DNA of 64,000 nt. Source: Patella vulgata (lineage: Eukaryota > Mollusca > Gastropoda > Patellidae). The stretch is from positions 91,817,459-91,881,458 of the forward strand of contig NC_065879.2 of assembly GCF_932274485.2 (NCBI RefSeq), in the 5' to 3' direction. The translations under genes were made by a program, and so were the position numbers. The notes under the pieces were generated by a model. That model made no database searches and was not told where the DNA came from. It saw nothing but the letters and a program-made list of their open reading frames with translations. Positions 21,492 through 32,370 of this stretch are shown here, one piece after another. How positions within the stretch are numbered: position 1 is the first letter of the stretch; each line of letters opens with the position of its first letter.

Positions 21492-22145
21492 ATGGATACC
21501 CCAATCCCCCCCCCCCCACACACACCTATCAATGAACGACAAAAGCAGAAACGTCCTAATTCAGAGGACGTTTCTAACATATTTAAAACAAAAATGGCCG
21601 GTGAGCCCAAGGCTATTACAAAATTGAAAAATGGAACACTCTTGATAGAATGTGTTAAGGAGCAGCATGCTACCATGCTTCTTAAGTCAACAACATTGGC
21701 AGACATTCCTATCAAGGTGTCTCCACATAGATCATTAAATTTTAGTAGAGGCGTTATTCGCTGTCGGGATCTTGAAGGCAGCAGTGAGGATGAAATGGTA
21801 GAATACCTTTCTTCTCAAGGCGTCCAACAAGTTAAACGAATTAGTGTACGCCGAGGAGATAAGGTGATTCCTACAAGCACCTATATCCTCACTTTTAATC
21901 GTCCCGACATACCGAAGTCAATCAAGGCAGGTTATTTAAATATACCCGTTGATTCTTATATTTCTAACCCTCTTCGCTGCTATAAATGTCAGAAATTTGG
22001 ACACAGCAAGACCGTCTGCAGGGGCAAAGACACCTGCGCTCGTTGTGGTCATGATGGCCACGAGAGCGCTGCCTGCCAGGCTGAGTTTTGCTGCGTTAAT
22101 TGCAAGGGTAAGCATTTTACTTATTCTCGCGAATGTCCAATATGA
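21492..22145 (+). CDS. LINE ORF1 protein, N-terminal part (zinc knuckles)
   Basis: This is a 217-codon ORF. Residues about 40-150 resemble the RNA-binding region of I/Jockey-type ORF1 proteins (LKNGTLLIECVKEQHA, RGVIRCRDLEG). Three zinc knuckles follow: CYKCQKFGHSKTVC (163-176), CARCGHDGHESAAC (182-195) and CCVNC...H...C (200-215). The ORF ends in TGA directly after ECPI. Sequence beyond it stays protein-like in the same frame, so this stop probably splits a longer ORF1. The true start may be the internal Met at residue 36. Confidence 0.75.
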   Translation: MDTPIPPPPHTPINERQKQKRPNSEDVSNIFKTKMAGEPKAITKLKNGTLLIECVKEQHATMLLKSTTLADIPIKVSPHRSLNFSRGVIRCRDLEGSSEDEMVEYLSSQGVQQVKRISVRRGDKVIPTSTYILTFNRPDIPKSIKAGYLNIPVDSYISNPLRCYKCQKFGHSKTVCRGKDTCARCGHDGHESAACQAEFCCVNCKGKHFTYSRECPI

Positions 22146-22172
22146 CAGAAAGAGAAAAGAATTCAACAGGTA

Positions 22173-22586
22173 ATGTCTGAACGGAAGATTCCATATTTTG
22201 ATGCTAGGAAGCAAGTAGAACTTACTTCACTCATTCCCATTGCACCACAAGGGAAATCGTTTTCGAGTGTAGTAAAAGTTTCTACAAAATCTATATCTGT
22301 TCAGACAGACATAACCTGGCCATATAAACAGAAAAAACCAAAGACTTTGCCTACATCAGATCATGTACAAGGGGTCTCGAGCTCAACTGAGAGCTCGAGT
22401 CAATGCACTAACACTCTCCCTGATGGGACTGTGTCCTCCTTGCCTCCATCTGGAGTTATTGTGGCGATTCCCAATACTCCAACCCAAAATGGCAAGAAGG
22501 CTCCTCTAAAGCTGACACTACTGATTCCAGTTCCACTGGGGCAGGGGTGCAGTTTTCGGGTACTCCATCTGCAAAGGAGAACATAG
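22173..22586 (+). pseudogene. LINE ORF1, C-terminal continuation
   Basis: Low-complexity Ser/Thr/Pro-rich continuation (MSERKIPYFDARKQVEL, then SSSTESSSQCTNTLPDG). It lies in the frame of the preceding ORF and is separated by the stop at 22143-22145. Such tails are common after the knuckles in I-group ORF1. Confidence 0.55.
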
Positions 22587-22688
22587 TGCATTCAAAAAAT
22601 TATCAAACATTTTTAAAATTTCGAGAGAAAGAATCTAAGGGTTCATAAAACCCTATCACTCTCTTCAATAAATATGGGGATGATCTGA

Positions 22689-22803
22689 TGGACGACATTA
22701 CTGTAGTGGATGTCCATTGTCGTGGTTTAAAACCAAATTTTAATGAAGTTCAATTATTAGTTCAAAAGTACAATCCTTTAGCTATTTGTTTACAGGAAAC
22801 TTG
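22689..22803 (+). pseudogene. LINE ORF2 start (endonuclease N-terminus)
   Basis: MDDITVVDVHCRGLKPNF and LAICLQET fit the first two blocks of an AP-endonuclease domain (N.RGL...; the Glu of QET is the usual catalytic one). The ORF is cut immediately after QET. Confidence 0.6.
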
Positions 22804-22805
22804 AA

Positions 22806-23366
22806 CCCATCAACAATATTTACCAATTTTGAGACCGCAGCACAAAATGCCGCAAGGATTGTTTTTAATTCTGATGTTAAATGGTGCATGTTTCATTTTC
22901 GCCAGGCCATTTGGAAAACTGTTGTGGACTCCAGAATTTATTCCAGGACAACCCTCTTATAAGACAATTTGTACGCCACACATCAGCTTTGCCACTGATA
23001 AGAATGTGTGATATCGAGGATTTTTGGTTCTTTGCTTTGGAAGCTGTAGATTTAAACATTCTACAAGTAGGGCGGGTCGCTGATTATATGACGGAGCAGT
23101 GGGTTGATAATAATGGCCGTAATGTGTGGAACCATTTTGATACAACAGGGCCCCGTACTGCCAACCACGTAGAAGGTTGGCATTCTAAGTTGAATAAAAT
23201 GACAGCATGTAATCCTAATATTTACAAGTTCATTAACTAAATAAAACAAGAACAATCCTATGTCGAAATCATCATTTCACAGATATTATTTGGTGGTACC
23301 AAAAGGCCTCGAGTTAAGAAATATCGACTTGATACAAGAATTGAACATTTGAAAACAGATTATTAA
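22806..23366 (+). pseudogene. MULE-type transposase fragment 2
   Basis: Blocks in order are NFETAAQNAARIVF, CMFHFRQAIWKTVVD, VADYMTEQWVDNNGRNVW and TANHVEGWHSKLNK. This is the DFE...C.FH... and NHVEGWH pattern of the MULE domain. They occur in at least two frames with stops. It differs in sequence from the 19.3-kb copy, so it is a separate family. Confidence 0.65.
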
Positions 23367-23369
23367 ATG

Positions 23370-24160
23370 GCTCTTTAAGTGTAAATCGGTATGGAACAAA
23401 TATTTCCAATTTAGTGGGGCTGTAAAATGATTATGTTGTAAGGCATTTATTTATAAATTATATAATGCTATTTAATAAAAGTTAAATGTGTAAATTGTAA
23501 TGCATTTTTATATGTGTAGATCATTTAATGATATTTAATAAATATTAAATTTGTTTAAATCAATATATTTTTATATGTGTAAGCTATTTAATGTTATTTA
23601 ATAAAAGTTAAATTTGTTAAAATCAATACAGTTTTAGTCTTAAAAAAGATATGGACTATAGTTTATAACACCATTGTTCTAGGATTAACTCTGGATTAGC
23701 GGCAAAATTTGACATCAAAGCCTGCCGGCTAAGTGGGAACACCCCGATTTCACAAGTCGTTTTCAAGCCGAAGCATTTTATTCAAACGACAGAAGCCATT
23801 GTCTCTCCTTGGAAACTAATAAGACAGTTTTGTGTCGCCCTTGCCTTGGTCATACGTTTCTTTTTTTATTTTGATGTCTATACCTCAACCCCAATGTTGA
23901 ACAATGTCAATAAGTCACTTTTGAAAGATTTTTTCAAGACACAGATATTTATTAACCATTTTAACAGCCTGTGGTGTAGGATTTAAATGGTTTATTTACA
24001 TTATCAATACATACAATTTGATTTTGTTATTAAATTAAATAAATATTTGTTTTATTTATAAATCCGTTTCGGATTTTGATCCGTACCAAACTTTATTTTG
24101 AGTAGTGACTCGTAACTTGACTCATAAATATAACACCGGTGTAACAAAAATCGCTCTTCA
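23370..24160. repeat. AT-rich region with three-copy repeat
   Basis: The unit ATTTAATAAAAGTTAAAT plus flanks recurs about every 60 bp between 23455 and 23635. The rest is unassigned. Confidence 0.6.
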
Positions 24161-24945
24161 TTTTATTGCCCGCAATCAAATGATTACGTAACATCAAGGC
24201 AGTAATCATTGAATAAAGGCAGTAATCATTGAATCCTATTTCCTTTTGATACCGTGCTATAAAAATAACCAATTTTCCAGTGTTGTGGTTTTTAAATGTG
24301 ATGTATTTTTTTAAATGTGCTATTGCTTCTTTAAAACGTGCTTATATATATAAACCAGGGATAGTTTTCATGTGTTGTTTTTGTTTTGTTTTGTGTGCAT
24401 GCCGTTATTTCTTTGAAACGTTCTTCCCATGCATAAACCATGATTGTTTTCCATTGTTGATTTCTTTTTTAATGTGCATGCTGCATTTATTTCTTCAAAA
24501 CGTTCTTAATATGTATTAACCAGTGATTTGTTTCGAATTTTGATTTCTGTTTAATGTGCATGCTGCAATTATATTTCTTTATATGTGATTGTTTTCCAAT
24601 TTTATATCTATGAATCAGTCTTTTCCAGTGTTGTGTATTTTTAGTATTCATGGTTTTTTTTTAGTGTTCATGCATATAGTTTTTTTAGTGTTCATGCATA
24701 TAATACAATTGTTTTTTGTTATTAAATTATCATAGCTAAGTATGTGTTCTGTTTTATTTATAAACCCTTTTCTTTTTCGGGATCGGTATTTTTTAATACC
24801 ATACGAGTACATATATTGAGAGAGTAAATGTTGATTTAGCAATACCGTTTGATATCGTTCTTCTGCAGTCAACATTTTATTGCCCCCAATAAAGTGATTA
24901 CGTAACATCAAGGCAGTTATCATTGAATCTTGTTTCCTTTTGATA
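24160..24945. repeat. Direct repeats flanking a degenerate tandem array
   Basis: GATTACGTAACATCAAGGCA occurs near 24181 and again near 24895. Between them are about four degenerate 100-bp units (TTCTTTAAAACGTGCTTA, TTTCTTTGAAACGTTCTT and relatives). Confidence 0.65.
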
Positions 24946-24954
24946 CTGTTTGAA

Positions 24955-25590
24955 GCCATTCCTATTGCTTTGTCTGAAAATGAGCGACAGCTTGTGTATT
25001 GAGATCGACTATTTGGCGCCAGTGAAAAAGTCTCACGAGAGAATCACAGTGTCACGTGTGCATTGCCAGGTCTTCTAGCGACATGTACAGGTGAAAGGCT
25101 ATGTTCATTCATTTGTGATTTAAAGAAAATACAATACCTGGGATGTGCTTTACCGGTTTCCAATGGTATAATAACATTGGACGTGATTTACCGATTTGTG
25201 ATGTATTTGTCAATGGTGGAATCATTTTTTTTTTTAATGGATAATAATACACTACGGTATCCTTTTGATACGGTTTGAAGCCATTCCTATAGCTTTGTCT
25301 GAAAATGAGCGTAAGCTTGTATAGAGATCGACTATTTGGCGCCAGTGAAAAAGTCTCACGTAGAGAATCACAGTGTCACGTGTGCATTGCCAGGTCTTCT
25401 AGCGACATGTACAGGTGAAAGGCTATGTTCATTCATTTGTTTGTGATTTAAAGAAAATACAATACCTGGGATGTGCTTTACCGGTTTCCAATGGTATAAT
25501 AATATTGGACGTGAATTACCGATTTGTGATGTATTTGTCAATGGTGGAATCATATTTTTTTTAATGGATAATAATACTACGACCACGGTA
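24955..25590. repeat. Tandem duplication, about 326 bp
   Basis: GCCATTCCTAT, CGACTATTTGGCGCCAGTG and CCAGGTCTTCTAGCGACATG recur at a spacing of about 326 bp with few changes. Confidence 0.9.
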
Positions 25591-25599
25591 TGGTGAGCA

Positions 25600-26035
25600 T
25601 CTATGGGTGTGCATTTTTGTTATATTCTACTTTTTTATTCGTACTTCATACGTAAATAACCGTAATCAAAATAAACGATCGGATAAACGACTTGCGAGAA
25701 ATTAAACGCTTCGTCTAATATTTAAACCCTGTAGATAAATTCATCGGGTGTTAATTTATTTACGCATCTCGGGACAGTAAAGTGCTCGGCTAGTAATTAA
25801 ACCCATTAGATAAATAAACGGATCCTCCATTTCTAAACACCTCTCGGAGAAATTAAACGCTGTGCCATTAAATTAAGCCATAGTACTAAATAAACGATTT
25901 TTGTAATTTTCAAGCGTTATTATCAATTATCAAACGATGTTTTGAAATTAAACTGTATGCATATAGTTATTAGCGCTAAAACAACCATATTAAACGATAC
26001 CAATCTTATAGTGTATATCTAGCTATAAATATGAT
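25600..26035. repeat. Degenerate repeats rich in ATTAAACG/ATAAACG
   Basis: GAAATTAAACGCT and GATAAATAAACG recur irregularly between 25670 and 25990. Origin unclear. Confidence 0.45.
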
Positions 26036-26170
26036 CCATGCAGCAAATAACTACTGTGCGGTTAGAATGAGAATGCAAGAAGCTTTAGACGAATTGTCGA
26101 AATGGTCTAATGACAAGGGATTTCCAATATCTGAAAGTTAAACAGTAGGTATGCTCTCCTGTAGAGATAA

Positions 26171-26208
26171 TAGGAAATGAAATGGGGTTTAAACGAAAGA
26201 TAATAGGG
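26171..26208 (-). mobile_element. Tail-only SINE 1 scrap with flanking duplication
   Basis: About 20 bases of SINE tail (AATGAAATGGGGTTTAAACG) lie between two copies of AGATAATAGG. The insertion is inside the LINE fragment. Confidence 0.75.
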
Positions 26209-26633
26209 AAGTGTCGTCTATAAAACTGGAATTCAACCATATAAGAATTGAATTTAAAGCTCACGCAGAGCTTCTAGGGGTGACCTTTTATACCACATGT
26301 TGAAAATATTAAAGAGGACAGTATGTTCTGAATGTAATGAGATGTCTGACGGGCATATCCTGGGGAACAAAGCCACCACGCTAATGATATATAGGTCAAT
26401 GATAACATCAATATGTGACTATGACTCTGTTGCTTTTGCAAGTGCAAATAAAACAGCTCTTTCTAAACTAGACAATTTACAATACCAGGCAATAACGAGA
26501 GCAACGAAGGCTTCATTTGGTACAAAAAAATTAAGTCTATTGCAAGAACTAGGTGAAATGTCTTTCGAATCGAGGCGCGATGAAATAACATTGAGATACT
26601 GGGCTAAGATACAATATCTCGGGGACAGCTGTT

Positions 26634-26905
26634 CAAGGTGGGGGTCGATGGCCGAATGGTTAGCGTGCTGTATCATAAGGCCTGCATTTAGTCAACTGGC
26701 GTGGTTTCGAATGCCCGGTTGTACGTGACAAGGAGTAGGGTCGCCTGTCCAACCTCGTGGGTTTTCTCCGGGTTCTCCGGCTTCCCCCCACTGCTAAAGA
26801 CCCCTACGCGCAAGCGAATTATTGAAATAAATTTAAACCATGTTAGTCCCGAAATGACCTAGTTTGTGTCGAGTGGACGTGTATTCTCTCTTTCTCTCTC
26901 CTTCT
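26634..26905 (+). mobile_element. SINE family 2
   Basis: Nearly full copy from GGTCGATGGCCGAATGGTTA to the CTCTC tail. It adds an unrelated C-terminal stretch to the LINE ORF. Confidence 0.9.
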
Positions 26906-27408
26906 CGGAATATGTCTATAGAATTTATGAAGCGATCTCAAAATTCATAACAGAATCGAGAATTAACTGTTAAATTAGTTGCGAGAGAAGAGCACTGGTC
27001 ATGGAGAGATAACTGGTTGTGTAGACCAGGTTGGCGGCTAAGCCACCTGGATTCTTTAATAATATCAGAATAAATTGTCCTTTAAGATAGCGAACTGCAT
27101 ATCTAGTTACAAAGAAAGGAACTATTGTTGTTGGACAGTATGGCGGTTCAGTCTACTTATGATTTAGTGTAATATATTATACTATATATGTTTTAATTGT
27201 TTTGTTCTGTGTTGCTGCGGGCTCTTCTTTTTCTTGTGTAACTTTTATCTGGAATGCTTGGAACTCTTAAACGCTGAATTTGTGAACCGCATTAAAGGAC
27301 TTTTAACGACTTTTTACTATGTGGAGCTTATTGGAAGAATGATTTTTAATATTCAAATAACCCACGGGTCCAGCTATGTGTTTTTTACCGCGAGTACGTC
27401 GGGGGAGA

Positions 27409-27592
27409 GAGAGAGAAATGGGGTTTAACGTCCACTCGACACAAACTAGGTCATTTCGGGACTAACATATGGTTTAATTTTATTTCAATAATTCGCTTGC
27501 GCATAGGGGTCTTTAGCAGTGGGAGGAAACCGAAGGACCGGGAGAAAACCCACGAGGTTGGACAGGCGACCCTACTCCTTGTCACGTACAAC
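27409..27592 (-). mobile_element. SINE family 2, 5'-truncated, with target duplication
   Basis: The copy runs from the (GA)n tail to CTTGTCACGTACA. The flanks ACGTCGG on both sides look like a short target duplication. Confidence 0.8.
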
Positions 27593-27599
27593 GTCGGTT

Positions 27600-28340
27600 T
27601 TCCACATAAAGTGGGTTTTTGTCTATCCGCACTGGTGCCGACAAACATCAGTCAACTGGACCTCCTGTTTTAACTTGGGTTTTTTTATTATGACAAAGAG
27701 AGAATATGTATTGGGTGTTAAATTTTTTCTTCGCGCTTGAAATCTTTTCTCCATCACGGAAACCTTTTTTTTGTACGCGGTACCGAGGCAAAAAGGATTT
27801 ACACAGCGGAGAAAGGTTTCTATCGCAGAGAAAAGAATTTTCGTTGTTTTGGTTTTTTTTAACTATTTAATCCGTCTAGAAAATAGCTATAGATTAACCA
27901 CTGTAACATGCTTAAGGGTGGGTCTTGCGTTTTGATTGGTCAATTAGACACTGCGGATTGGACAATAACACCCCTCTGTTTTAGTAATTTCTTTAAAAAT
28001 GCTAAAATGGTATGTTACAATGTCGATAAACACTTCCTGTTTCTCCTTTAGAGGGGTGCTATTATTGTCCAACAGACATGTCCTGAGATTTAAAATTAGA
28101 ACCGGCGACGATAACGCGTCTTGGGTCCTAATGATCTCAGAACACCAATAGGCGTATAATAAAAGCTATAGATTAACCAATAACACCAATAGGCCACCAT
28201 ATCTACATGTATTTTCTTTAAAATCAAAAGCCCAGGTAAAAATCGAATTCTGCCTCGGATTGAAATACCACGTGGCAATTTACCTATATAAGCAAAAAAG
28301 CATTAACATTTGTCTTCCTTTTCAAAATGAATTCATTTAA
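27600..28340. repeat. Unassigned region with an inverted repeat
   Basis: TTGGACAATAACACCCCTCT near 27957 is inverted as AGAGGGGTGCTATTATTGTC near 28052, an imperfect foldback of about 115 bp. AGCTATAGATTAACCA occurs at 27885 and 28163. Confidence 0.5.
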
Positions 28341-28369
28341 ATCCATTTTGAATACCCGGGATGCCCCCC

Positions 28370-28560
28370 TATAAAAAGCCACTTAAATTTATAGTAATTA
28401 TCAGAAAAGATATCGAAAAAAAAGAAGGTATATGCAATTTTGGATGGTACAGAAATAAGACAGCTATACTCAAACCAAGATTTAAATAATGATAATGTTT
28501 ACCTCTTATTGAATTACAAAATAATTAATTCAAACAATGGAACGCAATATATAACCGCAG
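28370..28560 (+). pseudogene. Possible OB-fold gene, exon A (degraded)
   Basis: The reading KKPLKFIVIIRKDIEKK changes frame at a run of A and continues VYAILDGTEIRQLYSNQD, then VYLLLNYKIINSNNGTQYI, ending at a donor GTAAGA. The phase fits exon B (29781). The alternation of short strands around a DGT motif resembles RPA-type OB folds; this is an inference from pattern alone. Confidence 0.35.
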
Positions 28561-28861
28561 GTAAGAAATTGAGTTAATGTTTAAATTTATCAATTTGGGA
28601 TACTTAGAAATAAATACACCCATTGTCGATGATAATTTATAAATTAAGAAACACAATTTGCTGTTGTAGCCAAAATTCATTTAATTGAAAACATTTGCTC
28701 AAATTACATTAAACAAAGAGCATAGTTTTAAGTCTTGAACAAAAGCGACACCCTTCCCCAACATCTGTATTATTTTCCGCTCAAATCATTTCAGATGCCC
28801 CCCCCCCCCAAACGTAACACTATCTGCTGCTTTAATTCCAGCTTTCCAATTTCGTAAAATA

Positions 28862-29478
28862 TACTCTTCAAAAAAAGTAAATGTTCATAAACAATACAAT
28901 ACTGCGGAAATGCACTGTTGTCTTAAGGTCACGAGTGTATGTTATTGTTAATAACAGGCCAATTGCCTACACATGAACATAACGTTCATATCGACGGCGT
29001 ATCACGGCGTATCTGACGGCCACATTTCACTCGCAGAGATACACTGTCAAAAGTGAAAATGGACGTTTTGAAATTGTCTTAATAATGAGTAATTGCTCCA
29101 CCAATCCTCAGACATCCAGCAATTCGTCGTGGCATGCACCTAATCAACCGTCTCCCGATCAAATTAAACGTAACACACTAAAGCAAAGATACGCTCAACA
29201 GTAGATATTATGCAAGAACCGATAGGAAAGCAAACATGGATAGGATAAACCAGCAAGCGGCAGTTTTCATCAACCCTTCCTTGAAGTGTCAAATTTGACA
29301 ATGAACCCCTCCCACGTGTATGGCGCTATTGCGTGTCGCACATGCAGCTCAGTGGTTCTGTTGGGGCGATAAGTTCTTCATCTGTGAACATACTCAGTGT
29401 CCATAATTATTTATCATATCACAACCTGCATAGGTATTTATTTGCATTTCAATATCCCCTAAATTTTTTTGAAGAGTA
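28862..29478 (-). mobile_element. Internally deleted Tc1-like element
   Basis: TACTCTTCAAAAAAAGTA at 28862 is inverted at 29461-29478 (..TTTTTTTGAAGAGTA), with TA on each side. At 29087-29160 the minus strand encodes RRLIRCMPRRIAG and ITHY, the transposase C-terminus. The 617-bp length fits an internally deleted derivative related to the 35.74-kb element. Confidence 0.75.
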
Positions 29479-29780
29479 TATATATGAATTTGCACCTGCG
29501 AGACGGCCCTGATCCATCAATTATCATTAAATCCATTTTGGGGTGCCTCGACCCGGACAGTGTCACAAAGCATCGTTGTTATATTTTTTAAAGTTTTAAT
29601 ATCGAGTTCACCAGGATAAAAAATCTCCACACATAACAAATCCAACACGCACTCCCATCTACTTACTTTTACTTTTTGGCACAATCTACTAATTACATTG
29701 GCTCTTTGCTTCTTGGCACAATCTATTAATTACATAATATTGTTTTTATAACCTGTGATTAATATCTATGATTATTTCAG

Positions 29781-30005
29781 GAATACCAAATGGAACAAGT
29801 TTTGAAAAAAAACAGACCCAACTAAATATAAAACAAAATCAAATCCGAGATGATTCAGATACAACAATAGTAACAATGTGGAAACCCCACGCCCGAATGG
29901 GTGCAACTTTTAAAAGTTGATAATTACATAAAGATTACTGACTTAAAAGTAAATTTATTTCAAGGAAACGTGGAATTTAATTCAACTTATAACACCGACA
30001 TTGAG
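29781..30005 (+). pseudogene. Possible OB-fold gene, exon B (degraded)
   Basis: Acceptor TATTTCAG and donor GTAAGT border this segment. It reads GIPNGTSFEKKQTQLNIK, then TTIVTMW, with a frame change, then EWVQLLKVDNYIKITDLKV and NVEFNSTYNTDIE. The TMW...WVQLLKVDNYIKITDLKV...F arrangement resembles RPA OB-fold strands. Family assignment tentative. Confidence 0.4.
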
Positions 30006-30063
30006 GTAAGTATGTATATCCCTTCGCCCATAGTCAACATTTGTAAGTTCCAGATTGATTACT

Positions 30064-30256
30064 ATCTATACTAATATTTGTGACTGTCGTTTGCCTGTCT
30101 GTTCGGGGTTGGCGGCTACACTAGGTCTGCCCCGAGTCTGAAATTTGGGGTATAGGTGTAGCTCGGGCCGAGGAGTAACATAGGCCAGGTGGCGTTAGTC
30201 TACCACTTCCGGTTTCGGGGTTACAACCCCCCGAGCGAAGCCGTGCATTCTTGTAG
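30064..30256 (+). mobile_element. Possible non-autonomous Helitron-like element
   Basis: TCTATACTAATATTTGTG at the left and CCGAGCGAAGCCGTGCATTC near the right resemble ends seen in some animal Helitron-derived repeats. There is no clean CTRR end and no second copy in the window. It lies in the intron between exons B and C. Confidence 0.25.
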
Positions 30257-30453
30257 TAATAGTTAAATAAATAATATAACATTTATTATCACAGTAGCCT
30301 GGTATCCAAATCCAAATAAAAATACCAATGTGACGTTACCCTTTGATGTTGGCGTAGCAGTAATTCTTATAATGCTAATCGTCCATTTTTTTTAATACAT
30401 GGTGGCAATTTCATAGTAATGCATGTGTTGGATACTGTATTTTCTGTTTGTAG

Positions 30454-30846
30454 TGTATGTAAGGGCTCGGAACAAGACTGCGTGTAGTATATTGATACAA
30501 AAATCGGGTTGACCCAGTATATTAATGTTAATGTCTCTCTGGACCACCCCTTAAAAACCCAAATTGACAATCCTATGCATTTTCTTTTTTTTAAAATTAA
30601 GATAGTAGACAGCCAACCGGTCCGATTTACTGGAATACCAGAGGCTTATAATAAAAAAGAAGGTATAATTATTATGGAAATGGCAGCCGGTCAAATGAAA
30701 GAATATTATGTCGACAAACCAGCTAAGGATATTAATCAGCTAATTATAAAAGGAAAACAAATAACACTAACGATTAAAAATAATAAATGAAATGGGGTTT
30801 AACGCCCAACTGTTCTGTAAAAATAATAAAGTTCTAGAAATAAAAG
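30454..30846 (+). pseudogene. Possible OB-fold gene, exon C with SINE insertion
   Basis: Preceded by TTTCTGTTTGTAG. It reads CSVCKGSEQDC, a stop, then LTQYINVNVSLDHPL, FRFK-like FLFFKIKIVDSQPVRFTG, KEGIIIMEMAAGQMKEYYV and ITLTIKNNK. A 31-bp SINE tail (30788-30818) with duplicated AAAAATAATAAA cuts it, after which VLEIKG and a donor GTATGT follow. Likely dead gene of unknown family. Confidence 0.35.
30788..30818 (-). mobile_element. Tail-only SINE 1 insertion inside exon C
   Basis: 31 bases (TGAAATGGGGTTTAACGCCC onward) lie between target duplications AAAAATAATAAA at 30776-30787 and 30819-30830. Confidence 0.85.
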
Positions 30847-31142
30847 GTATGTTAACCTTAAATTTGTTTGCAGTATTACTAAATAACGCATGTTAATAAA
30901 GCTTAATTATTCCATAAATAGTTTTTATTATAGTATTATCAAATGCAATTTCAAGACGATTTAAAGCCATCAACCGCCATTTACATTTTTGGGACAGCGT
31001 TATTTTTTCACGACTTAATGCAATAAAAAAATCTGCTAGAACTGATTATTGATCAACGGTAGATAAGCTCATGGTTTGAATTTAATTGGATTTGGGAAAT
31101 TAAACTTCTCAATATTGAAGTTTGCAACAAATTAAAATGACA

Positions 31143-31475
31143 TTAAACATGCATTATGCAAGAGCTAAATCTGCCTATTGCAGGTCTTTCTTTGGGCCTG
31201 AAATGTTATATAAACTATTAATTAGACATTAATTAACGTATCCAGAACATAATCAACTCTCGATGTCAGCGCTATCTTGCGATAATTGTTGGATTATGAT
31301 CCGACTTTAGTAATGATGACCGAGGCTATGCGGAACTTTCGATCGCTTATTTCTCGGTTCATAGTGGATCAATTTGACTGAAATTTTCAGCAAATTACCT
31401 TTACATTATCTTGTTTTTAACTATTATAGTGAGAACTGTCAACTCGTTATCCAATCTCCCATAATGTATCTTTAA
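31143..31475 (+). mobile_element. MITE family A, copy 1
   Basis: Ends TTAAACATGCATTATGCAAG and ATAATGTATCTTTAA are imperfect inverted repeats beginning TTAAA. Internal blocks such as TCAATTTGACTGAAATTTT are shared with four other copies in the window. Confidence 0.7.
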
Positions 31476-31479
31476 TTCA

Positions 31480-32365
31480 TTCTTAATTTTTCTTTTCAGA
31501 AAGTTAACCAGAATTAAAAACAACTTAAACCTGCACTTTACATAGTATGTTATGATGCTCCTCTTCGGAATAATCGGTTTCCACCCTACCAGCATACCCT
31601 TTTACCCATAGTTCTGAATGCAAAATAGATGCTAAACTGTAACAGCATAGTTTCGAATTTTAAAACCTCAACTTATCCCTTTGATTTTAAGAACATACGC
31701 GCGTGCAATCAACGGATAAGCGAAGTTCAAAAACAAATTGATCTTTTTACCATTGTATAGTAAATATCCACTGGTGTCTCGACATCTATCAACCGAAATT
31801 TGAATGAATTACAATAATACCTTAAATCAAGATATTACGTGTAGGATAAACCACGAAACTGAGGTATGCGGTGGAAAGAAAGACTGAAGAAAATAACCCG
31901 AGAAAAAGAAAAACCGAGGCCAGCAGGCCGGGGTTTTTCTGTCTTTCTTCCCCAGCATAACCGAAGTCGAGGACTTTATCTTGCTTATAAACCGTCTATG
32001 TTTACATGCACACAAGTTGAGAATATCCCAGAATTCACGTAAGAAAAACCTTATATCATGTTTTCTTCTGGAAAAAAAACCTACCCTGGAAGAATAACCC
32101 GGTACAGGTTTAAAGAAAAACTTTCAGAAGAATAACCCCAAATTTCCCTGTATATATTCAAAGCCGCCCCCGACTTTCAGACCGCAAGTTATTCCGGGCA
32201 TAGAATATACCCCAAAGATCAAAGAGATTTGCCATTACAGGTTTATAAAAGCATTTACAGATTGTGATTTTCACCATACCCGAGTCTTAAAACTACAAAA
32301 TCGTTGCAAATGATGTTTAAGTGATAAGTAGTTTGCTATCTCTTGACAACTGTCTTCTCACTACA
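31480..32365. other. Unassigned stretch with hairpin
   Basis: AAGAAAGAC (about 31875) through GGCCAGCAGGCC to GTCTTTCTT (about 31950) forms an imperfect foldback. GAAGAATAACCC recurs near 32090 and 32129. No gene seen. Confidence 0.4.
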
Positions 32366-32370
32366 GCGAT

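Larger units (their letters stand above)
20965..22803 (+). mobile_element. LINE (I/Nimb-like): leader, ORF1 and start of ORF2
   Basis: The leader starts with the GGTGTAGGGGGTGATAAG block shared with 15.66 kb and continues through GTGCTAGTCCTCCCCTTAG. ORF1 follows with zinc knuckles, then about 38 codons of an endonuclease-like ORF2 start (MDDITVVDVHCRGLKPNF, LAICLQET). The element stops there and runs into a MULE fragment. It therefore lacks its 3' part, which is unusual for a LINE. Confidence 0.7.
26040..27110 (+). mobile_element. LINE fragment (RT C-terminal region) split by SINEs
   Basis: Blocks are MQEALDELSKWSNDKGFP, ATTLMIYRSMITSICDYDSV, LDNLQYQAITRAT and GEMSFESRRDEITLRYWAKI. This is the thumb region after the reverse transcriptase of I/Nimb-type LINEs. 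The open part is 26297-26635. A tail-only SINE 1 (26175-26194) and a full SINE 2 (26634-26905) interrupt it. Confidence 0.65.

Noticed and set aside
26297-26728. 143-residue host protein
   Set aside because: The first part is LINE reverse transcriptase C-terminal sequence and the last 30 residues are translated SINE family 2.
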